From Hyphomonadaceae bacterium BL14 (lineage in GTDB: Bacteria; Pseudomonadota; Alphaproteobacteria; Caulobacterales; Maricaulaceae), in assembly GCA_027627705.1 (NCBI GenBank), contig CP091242.1:1848677-1912676 (forward strand): DNA of 64,000 nucleotides. The letters are read 5' to 3'. This document shows, piece by piece, positions 58,368-64,000 of this stretch; position 1 is the first letter of the stretch, and every line of letters begins with the position of its first letter. The position numbers were made by a program, and so were the translations under genes. The notes under the pieces are model-generated. The model searched no databases. It was given only the letters and a program-made list of their open reading frames with translations, and had not been told where the DNA came from.

Positions 58368-60074
58368 ATGGCAGAGACGCTCACCGCTTCCCTCCCGTCC
58401 CCGGCTGACGCCGCTGCGAAAGCGCGGCGCGTCTACGCCGCACTGTTGTCCCGTTGGGGCCGCAGTTCGGCGGGCCTGTCCTGGCTGGGATCGGCGCTGG
58501 GACTGGCTCAAGCGCTGTTCTATGCGGGCTTTGCCTGGTGCGCCGCCGGCGCGGTCGCAGCCCTGATCGCCGGCGATTCGCCTTGGATCTGGGCGGGCTT
58601 GGCAGCAGGCTTTGCGGCCCTGCGCGCCGGCGTTCAGTGGGGCGAGGCGCGCGCCGGGTTCGAGGCGGGTGCCCGGGTACGCGCCCATGTGCGCCGCGCC
58701 GCCGCCGATGCGCTGGCTGCACGCGGTCCGGGCTTCACCGAACGTCACGATAGCGGGACCTTGTCCGCCGCCCTGATCGAGGGGGTGGAGAAACTCGACG
58801 GCTATTTCTCACGCTTCCTGCCGGTGTCGCGACTGGCCGCGCCGGTGCCGCTGATGCTGGCGGGTCTGGCGCTATGGGCAAGCCCGGCAGCGGGGTTGAT
58901 CTATCTGGCGAGCGCCCCGGTCCTGGTTCTGGCGCTGGCGCTGACCGGCATGGGCGCCGCCGCTGCGGCACGCGGTCAGATGGATACGCTGCGGCGCATG
59001 GCGGGGCGCTTCAATGACCGGCTCCAGGCGCTGGAAACCCTCAATGCGTTTGACGCCGCGGCGCGAGAACGTGCCGGTCTCGCCAGCGCCGCCGAGGCCT
59101 TCCGCCTGCGCACCATGGCGATCTTGCGCGCCGCCTTCCTGTCATCAGGCGCGCTGGAGCTGATCGCCGCCACCGCGACCGCCGGCGTGGCGATCCAGAC
59201 TGCACTGGCGCTCAGCGGTGCCTGGCCGTTCGCAATCGGTGCCGGCGTCAGCGCGCAGGCCGGCCTGTTCGCACTGCTTTTGGCGCCCGAAGTCTACATG
59301 CCCTTCCGGCGCGTTGCCGCTGCCTATCATGACCGCGCGGACGCCGAAGCCGCCGCCGAGGCGCTGGCCCCTTTGTTTGAAGATGACGCGGGTGCCGGCA
59401 CCGCGCGCCCTGCGCCCGTGATGACATCGGCCCCTCAGGTGCGCTTCATCAACGCCGCCTGCCGCTATCCCGGCGGACGCGAGGGCCTCGCCCCACTGAG
59501 CTTTACCGCCCCGGCTGGCGAGATCACCGCGCTCTGGGGCCCCTCGGGGGTAGGCAAATCCACGGCACTGAAGCTCCTGATGGGCTACGCCCCGCTCACG
59601 GGCGGCGAGATCCGTCTCGATGACCGCCCCCTGGCTGCGCCGCTGGCCGGGGCTGCGGGCTGGGTGGGGCAGCGCGCCCGCCTGTTCCATGGCAGTGTGC
59701 GGGAGAATATCGCCCTGTTTGATCCTGGCTTGCCCGAAGCCGCCATCCTCGCCGCCGCCGAAGCTGCCGGAGTGATGGAATTTGCGGCCAGCCTGCCCGA
59801 CGGGCTCGACACGCGGCTGGGCGAACAGGGCGCGGGCGTATCTGGCGGTCAAGCCCAGCGCATCGCCTTGGCGCGCGCCCTGGCCGCAGACCGCAAGCTG
59901 ATCCTGCTGGATGAGCCCACCGCCCATCTCGACGGCGAGAACGAGCAGCGCTTTGTGGAAGCACTTGCCAGCGCCGCGCGCGGACGCACGGTGATCATCG
60001 CCACCCACTCGCCCGCCGTGCGCGCGGCCTGCCGCCATGTGGTCAGCCTTCAAGTGCGGGCGCAGGCGGCATGA
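58368..60074 (+). CDS. cydD: ABC exporter subunit CydD (thiol export, cytochrome bd assembly)
   Basis: 568-residue half-transporter with six membrane helices (about 30-300) and a C-terminal ATPase: Walker A WGPSGVGKSTAL, signature VSGGQAQRIALARAL, Walker B KLILLDEPTAHLDGE, H-loop IIATHSPA. CydDC exports cysteine and glutathione to the periplasm, needed for cytochrome bd and c maturation. ATG 58368 (AETLTASLPSPADAAAK) is chosen; the frame is open 30 codons further upstream, without similarity. The stop overlaps the cydC start (ATGA). Confidence 0.92.
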   Translation: MAETLTASLPSPADAAAKARRVYAALLSRWGRSSAGLSWLGSALGLAQALFYAGFAWCAAGAVAALIAGDSPWIWAGLAAGFAALRAGVQWGEARAGFEAGARVRAHVRRAAADALAARGPGFTERHDSGTLSAALIEGVEKLDGYFSRFLPVSRLAAPVPLMLAGLALWASPAAGLIYLASAPVLVLALALTGMGAAAAARGQMDTLRRMAGRFNDRLQALETLNAFDAAARERAGLASAAEAFRLRTMAILRAAFLSSGALELIAATATAGVAIQTALALSGAWPFAIGAGVSAQAGLFALLLAPEVYMPFRRVAAAYHDRADAEAAAEALAPLFEDDAGAGTARPAPVMTSAPQVRFINAACRYPGGREGLAPLSFTAPAGEITALWGPSGVGKSTALKLLMGYAPLTGGEIRLDDRPLAAPLAGAAGWVGQRARLFHGSVRENIALFDPGLPEAAILAAAEAAGVMEFAASLPDGLDTRLGEQGAGVSGGQAQRIALARALAADRKLILLDEPTAHLDGENEQRFVEALASAARGRTVIIATHSPAVRAACRHVVSLQVRAQAA

Positions 60075-61801
60075 AGGACCTCATCTACTTTCTCGCCCTT
60101 GCCCGCGAGGACCGGTTCCGGCTCGCCCTGGGTGCCGTGTTCGCCATGCTGGCGGCGCTGGCCGGGCTCGCCCTGTTTTCGCTGGCCGGATGGGTGTCCT
60201 CTGCCGCGGCCGGCGGTGCCGGGCTGGCGTTTGGCGCCCTGATCGGCGGCGGAGGCTTGCGCGCGCTCGCCCTGATGCGCCCGGTGCTGCGCTATCTGGA
60301 GCGCTTGGCCAGCCATGACGGTGCCTTCCGCTCCATCGCCCGATTGCGCCTGTGGGTGTTCGACGCCGCCACGCCGCTGGCGCCGGGGCCGCTGACCGGC
60401 ATGCGCAGCGGCGATCTCCTCGCGCGCGTCACCCGCGATGTGGACGCACTGGACGGCCTGTTCATGCGTCTGCTCACCCCTGTCGCCGCCGCACTGGCGG
60501 TCGTGGCCGGGGCATGCGTCCTGTTGGCGCTCACTGCGCCCTCTGCTTTGCCAGCGGTGCTGGGCGTCTATGCGTTTGCGGCAGTCTTGCTGCCCATCAT
60601 CGCCGCGCGCAGCGGCGAGGCACCAGGGGCTGCAGTCATCAGCGCCAGCGCCGGGGCGCGCGCCGAAGCCGCCGATCTCGCCGCAGGCCTGGCGGACCTC
60701 AAGGCTGGCGGCGCAGAAACCCGGATCATCGACCGGCTGGAGGCCGCCAGCCGGGACTGGATCAATGCCCAGCGCGCTTTGGCCGCGCAGGGACGCTTTC
60801 ATGGTGCGGTGCTGGGATTGGCTGCACCCATCGCCCTTGTCGCCGGCTTCGCCGCCGCCCACGCCGGCGGGGCCGATCCCGCCATCGCCGCGCTGGCCGG
60901 TTTTGCCGGATTTGCCCTGTTCGAAACCGCCGCGCCCATGGTGCAGGCGGGCGAACAGCTGGGCCAGACCCGTGCGGCGGCCCGGCGCATGCGCGCCCTT
61001 GCCGAAATGGCACCGGCCAGCACCCGCCCCTTGCATCCCGTCCCGGCACCCGCCGGGCATGATCTGTCATTCGAGGACGTGGGCTTTACCTATCCCGGCG
61101 CGGATCATCCGGCACTGGACGGGCTGGATCTGGCGCTGCCCGAAGGCGCACGGGTCGCCGTCGTGGGGTCGTCCGGCGCAGGCAAGTCCTCGCTGATCCG
61201 GCTGGCCCTGGGCTTCTACGCCCCCCAGGGCGGGACGGTGCGCCTCGGCGGCGCTTCTCTGGCCACGCTTGATCCCGGCGCGGCACGCGCGCGCCTCGCT
61301 CTGGCCGGTCAACGCGCCGAGCTGCTGTCCGGCACAGTGGCGGAAAACCTGCGCCTGGCCAGTCCCGATGCCGATGACGCCGCGCTGTGGGCGGCGCTGG
61401 CGCTGGCCAGCGCGGACGGTTTCGTGCGTGATCTGCCTGAGGGGCTGGAAACCTGGATCGGCGAACAGGGCGCTCTGGTCTCGGGCGGACAGGCACGCCG
61501 CCTGGTATTGGCGCGCGCATACTTGCGCGGCGCGCCGGTCCTGCTGCTGGATGAGCCGACCGAAGGTCTGGACGCCGCCAACGAGGCCGAGATCGCTGCG
61601 AGCCTGGGGCGCTGGCTGGATCAGGACGCGCGCCGCTCCGCCCTTATCGTCACGCACCGCCCGCGCCTGCTGGCGCTGGTGAACGAGGTGGCGGTTATGG
61701 ATCAGGGCCGCGTCATCGAACGCGGCACGCCGGACGCGCTGGCGGCAGCCGGAGGCGCATTCACGCGCCTCTTCCCCGGCTGGGCCGGCACGTCAGGCTG
61801 A
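60071..61801 (+). CDS. cydC: ABC exporter subunit CydC
   Basis: 576-residue partner of CydD. N-terminal membrane domain with RPVLRYLERLASHDGAFR, typical of CydC. ATPase: Walker A VGSSGAGKSSLIRLAL, signature VSGGQARRLVLARAYL, Walker B LLLDEPTEGLDAANE, H-loop IVTHRPR. Overlaps cydD by four bases, so the heterodimer is made from one transcript. The cydAB oxidase genes, often next in line, are not found here; a convergent small gene follows. Confidence 0.93.
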   Translation: MKDLIYFLALAREDRFRLALGAVFAMLAALAGLALFSLAGWVSSAAAGGAGLAFGALIGGGGLRALALMRPVLRYLERLASHDGAFRSIARLRLWVFDAATPLAPGPLTGMRSGDLLARVTRDVDALDGLFMRLLTPVAAALAVVAGACVLLALTAPSALPAVLGVYAFAAVLLPIIAARSGEAPGAAVISASAGARAEAADLAAGLADLKAGGAETRIIDRLEAASRDWINAQRALAAQGRFHGAVLGLAAPIALVAGFAAAHAGGADPAIAALAGFAGFALFETAAPMVQAGEQLGQTRAAARRMRALAEMAPASTRPLHPVPAPAGHDLSFEDVGFTYPGADHPALDGLDLALPEGARVAVVGSSGAGKSSLIRLALGFYAPQGGTVRLGGASLATLDPGAARARLALAGQRAELLSGTVAENLRLASPDADDAALWAALALASADGFVRDLPEGLETWIGEQGALVSGGQARRLVLARAYLRGAPVLLLDEPTEGLDAANEAEIAASLGRWLDQDARRSALIVTHRPRLLALVNEVAVMDQGRVIERGTPDALAAAGGAFTRLFPGWAGTSG

Positions 61802-61804
61802 ACT

Positions 61805-62026
61805 CTAGCTCCAGAAGCGCCACCAGGGTGTGTCTTCCACGGGCTGATGGATGCCCAGCCACGCGCGGCACTGCTCGATGGCAGGCGACACATGACCCCA
61901 GGCCGGGACCATATCAGTGATCCAGATATCGGCGGCCGGCCAGAACACCGATACCAGAAACGCCCCCGCCAGCACTGTGACGACAAGGGTCAGGATCGGG
62001 CGGAACAGATCAGCCACAAACTTCAT
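61805..62026 (-). CDS. Small membrane protein of unknown function
   Basis: 73 residues: one or two hydrophobic segments (FRPILTLVVTVLAGAFLVSVFW) then a soluble end rich in Trp (ITDMVPAWGHVSPAIEQCRAWLGIHQ, DTPWWRFWS). GGAGACGCGTG precedes the ATG at 62026. The reading frame is open further upstream, but that part is just the translation of the tRNA gene and is discarded. It ends three bases from the end of cydC. Not recognised; single-pass topology is likely. Confidence 0.7.
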   Translation of the reverse strand: MKFVADLFRPILTLVVTVLAGAFLVSVFWPAADIWITDMVPAWGHVSPAIEQCRAWLGIHQPVEDTPWWRFWS

Positions 62027-62119
62027 CACGCGTCTCCTTCCAGCAGAGCGCTGAGAGGTGAGCATAGCCCGGCGCGGGCTGAACCGTGAGTGAATTTCAA
62101 GTATGGGCTTGAGAGATGA

Positions 62120-62206
62120 TGGTACGGGCGGTCGGACTCGAACCGACAAGTGCTCTCGCACGGGGGATTTTGAGTCCCCTGCGTCTACCAGTTCCGCCAC
62201 GCCCGC
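62120..62206 (-). tRNA. tRNA-Leu (anticodon CAA)
   Basis: 87 bases including an encoded CCA (62122-62120). Acceptor stem GCGGGCG/CGCCCGT with G1-U72, D arm TGGCGGAACTGGTAGACGC, anticodon loop CTCAAAA in a GGGGA/TCCCC stem, a long variable arm (class II, as for leucine) and TTCGAGTC in the T arm. Reads UUG codons. Located 93 bases upstream of the small membrane gene on the same strand. Confidence 0.95.
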
Positions 62207-62346
62207 GCATGTCGACGCCTGAACCCATTCCATGCCTCAATCTGTGCGCGGTGTGAAGAGGCGCGGGCACCGCGCACACACTTGATTGTACCGGCCATTC
62301 AAGCCTATCGGTGAGACCCTGCCTCCGCGCCCGCCCAGGAATTGCC

Positions 62347-63690
62347 ATGTCCGGCCCAGACGCTTCAACTGACGCCTCGCCCGGCAATGCCGCGCCGAGG
62401 CGTGGCCTGATCGCAGCGCTGGAGGTCATCGCGGCCGAAGCGCCGCCGGAGGGTTTGAGTCTGTCAGAGCTGGGCGCCCGCCTTTCCGAGCGCGCCTTCG
62501 GGGTGATGCTGTTTGTCCTGGCGATTCCGGTCTGCATTCCCTTCCTCTATGGCGTGCCACAGATTGTTGCCCTGCCCATGATGGCGCTGGCCCTGCAGAT
62601 GGCAGCCGGGCGTGACCAGCCCTGGCTGCCCGCCCGGCTCGGCGCGCGGCGCCTGAGCCAGCCGGCGCTTCAGCGCGCGGCGCAAGGGGCCCGCAAATGG
62701 TTTGGCTGGATCGAGATGCTGGCCCGCCCGCGCCTGAGCGCGCTGACCGGACCCATCGGCGAGCGGGTCACCGGGGCCCTGTTTGTCCTGTTCTGCGCGT
62801 CCATCCTGGTGCCGCTGCCGGCCACCAACACCACGCCGGGCATCGCCATCGCCATCGCCGCCATTGGCCTGATCACCCGCGACGGGCTGGTTCTGCTGGC
62901 CGGGCTGTTGCTGGGACTGGGCTGGATCACCCTTCTGGCCGTCGGTTTTGCGCTGTTCGGGCTGGCATTTCTGGACCTGCTGGGCGACGCCTTGCGGGCT
63001 GCTGCGGGTTGGGGCGTGAACAATCCCCATGTCCTGGCTGCCGGAACCGGCGCGATGGTACTGGCCGGAATCGCGCTCTGGCGAATCCTGCGGCACCGCG
63101 CCCCCTCCACGGCGGGCGATGAACCCGCTAGGGTCGGAGCGATGGACACTCCGGCCCTTCCTGCCTTGCGCCTTGTTAACCAGGCCTTGCGTCCGGATGT
63201 CTGGCCGCTGCTGGGCGCGGCTGGGTCCGGCGCACTGCTGGCGGGCGCGTTTGCGTTCGAGATATTCGGCGGTCTGCCACCCTGTCCGCTGTGCATAGAC
63301 CAGCGCTGGGCCCATGTCTGGCCGCTGATCGCCGGGATCGCCCTGTTCGCGCTCTACCGCTTCGGCCCGGCCCTGCCCGCCCTGCCGGTGCGCGCCGGAT
63401 CGGTGCTGATGGCGGGGTTGTTCGCCTTTGCCGCGTGGCGCGCCGTGCGCCATGCCGGTCTGGAATATGGCCTTCTGGATACACGCTGCCCCGCCGCAGA
63501 CATGACAGGGGTGACGCTGGAGGGTCTGATGGCCCAGATGGACGCGCCTCAGGTTCTGGTCGCCTGCGACGAGGTCTACTGGTCGCTCTTGGGGATTTCC
63601 ATGGCCGGGTACAATGCGCTTTTCAGCGGCGCGCTGTGCGCTATCTCCCTCATTGTCCTGTTTCGCAAGCCCGCAAGGAGCGCATCATGA
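62347..63690 (+). CDS. ExoD-family / DsbB-family fusion protein
   Basis: 447 residues in one open frame. The first part (about 20-245) is an ExoD-like membrane protein of exopolysaccharide synthesis: GLSLSELGARLSERAFGVMLFVLAIPVCIPF, LPARLGARRLSQ, LTGPIGERVTGALFVLFCASILVPLPATNTTPG. The second (about 266-447) is DsbB-like: LPPCPLCIDQRWAHVWPL with the redox pair C313/C316, a second periplasmic cysteine pair (DTRCPAADM, VLVACDEV), and four helices. An internal ATG (63142) with GGAG six bases upstream could start DsbB separately, so this may be two genes that lost a stop. Start chosen at ATG 62347 (AGGA upstream). Overlaps coq7. Confidence 0.8.
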   Translation: MSGPDASTDASPGNAAPRRGLIAALEVIAAEAPPEGLSLSELGARLSERAFGVMLFVLAIPVCIPFLYGVPQIVALPMMALALQMAAGRDQPWLPARLGARRLSQPALQRAAQGARKWFGWIEMLARPRLSALTGPIGERVTGALFVLFCASILVPLPATNTTPGIAIAIAAIGLITRDGLVLLAGLLLGLGWITLLAVGFALFGLAFLDLLGDALRAAAGWGVNNPHVLAAGTGAMVLAGIALWRILRHRAPSTAGDEPARVGAMDTPALPALRLVNQALRPDVWPLLGAAGSGALLAGAFAFEIFGGLPPCPLCIDQRWAHVWPLIAGIALFALYRFGPALPALPVRAGSVLMAGLFAFAAWRAVRHAGLEYGLLDTRCPAADMTGVTLEGLMAQMDAPQVLVACDEVYWSLLGISMAGYNALFSGALCAISLIVLFRKPARSAS

Positions 63691-64000
63691 GCGCACCGTC
63701 TGAACACCGCGCCGGCAGCAACACCGCTCGCCGCACTGTCCGCCGTCCGGGGCCCGCCCGCGATCCGCGCGCCATCGCGGCGATGCTGCGCGTGGACCAT
63801 GCCGGCGAATACGGCGCGGTGCGCATCTACAAAGGCCAGCGCGCGGTGTTCGGATCGAACCGCGCCACCTCGCGCATCGCCCGTCAGCTGCGCGAGATGG
63901 AGGCGGACGAGCAGCATCATCTCGATGCCTTTGACGGCGATATCCGCGCCGGGCGCGCGCGCCCGACCCTGCTGGCACCCGCCTGGAACGCCGCCGGGTT
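63687..64000 (+). CDS. coq7: Demethoxyubiquinone hydroxylase Coq7 (partial, continues beyond window)
   Basis: The first 104 codons are present. Di-iron ferritin-like hydroxylase of ubiquinone synthesis. Iron-binding motifs: MLRVDHAGEYGAVRIYKGQ (first glutamate) and REMEADEQHHLDAFD (ExxH). The ATG overlaps the upstream stop (ATGA) with AAGGAG seven bases before it, so it is coupled to the DsbB-like gene. It acts at the inner membrane. Cut by the right window edge. Confidence 0.92.
   Translation, partial: MSAPSEHRAGSNTARRTVRRPGPARDPRAIAAMLRVDHAGEYGAVRIYKGQRAVFGSNRATSRIARQLREMEADEQHHLDAFDGDIRAGRARPTLLAPAWNAAG

Noticed and set aside
61805..62233. A longer reading frame through the small membrane gene and the tRNA
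   Set aside because: The N-terminal part is simply the translation of tRNA-Leu. The real gene starts at ATG 62026 with a ribosome site.

Overview
The window is a GC-rich alphaproteobacterial chromosome segment carrying most of a bacteriochlorophyll operon beside markers of the Caulobacter-like (dimorphic, flagellated) lineage: PodJ, FlbT, FlaF, an FlmG-type flagellin glycosyltransferase, several short flagellins and CtrA-like promoter boxes. The best guess is an aerobic anoxygenic phototroph of the Caulobacterales/Maricaulales/Hyphomonadales group. This is inferred from gene content, not from a marker phylogeny.

1-9.8 kb (minus strand): a tightly coupled photosynthesis operon bchF-bchN-bchB-bchH-bchL-bchM-lhaA. 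Every junction overlaps except bchH/bchL. It runs off the left edge, where puhA usually follows. A sigma70-like promoter overlapped by a TGT-N12-ACG dyad (PpsR/CrtJ-like) lies upstream of bchF. A divergent OmpR/EnvZ-type two-component pair follows (9.8-11.9 kb), then a secreted protein of unknown function and two TadE/TadG-like pilus proteins (12-15 kb).

15-27 kb (minus strand): DUF3429, TIGR02186 and TSUP-family membrane proteins, a PodJ-like polarity factor with CtrA-like boxes upstream, a threonyl-tRNA synthetase without TGS domain, a large secreted unknown protein, and an 849-bp IS5-family (IS427-like) insertion placed 41 bp upstream of that protein's start.

26-32 kb (minus strand): the flagellin locus, with pseC (pseudaminic acid synthesis), four flagellin genes and flaG. 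Three flagellin genes have clear sigma54 promoters. GGCA-N5-TGCC enhancer-like dyads lie upstream of two of these promoters, and all four flagellin leaders carry a 5' stem-loop. The partner genes flaF, flbT and flmG lie at 47-50 kb. FlbT (leader RNA regulator), FlaF, PseC and FlmG (glycosylation) together with the flagellins form one functional set split over two loci.

32-46 kb: AGCS amino-acid symporter, DUF3445 and VanZ-like genes, bioB, a chemoreceptor-like protein with inverted domain order, two S45 (penicillin/AHL) acylases, a ligase-associated exonuclease/PdeM pair lacking its usual ligase and helicase, trmD-rplS, rpmJ and a HAD phosphatase.

46-64 kb: a TenI/ThiE-like gene and yggS with nearly abutting divergent starts, the flaF-flbT/flmG locus, rmuC, pgeF-selO, an HSL-type esterase, a small unknown protein, DUF924, a FATP-type acyl-CoA synthetase, an XRE regulator followed by cydDC (cytochrome bd assembly), a small membrane protein, tRNA-Leu(CAA), an in-frame ExoD-DsbB fusion and the start of coq7 at the right edge. 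No rRNA genes, CRISPR arrays or prophage were seen.
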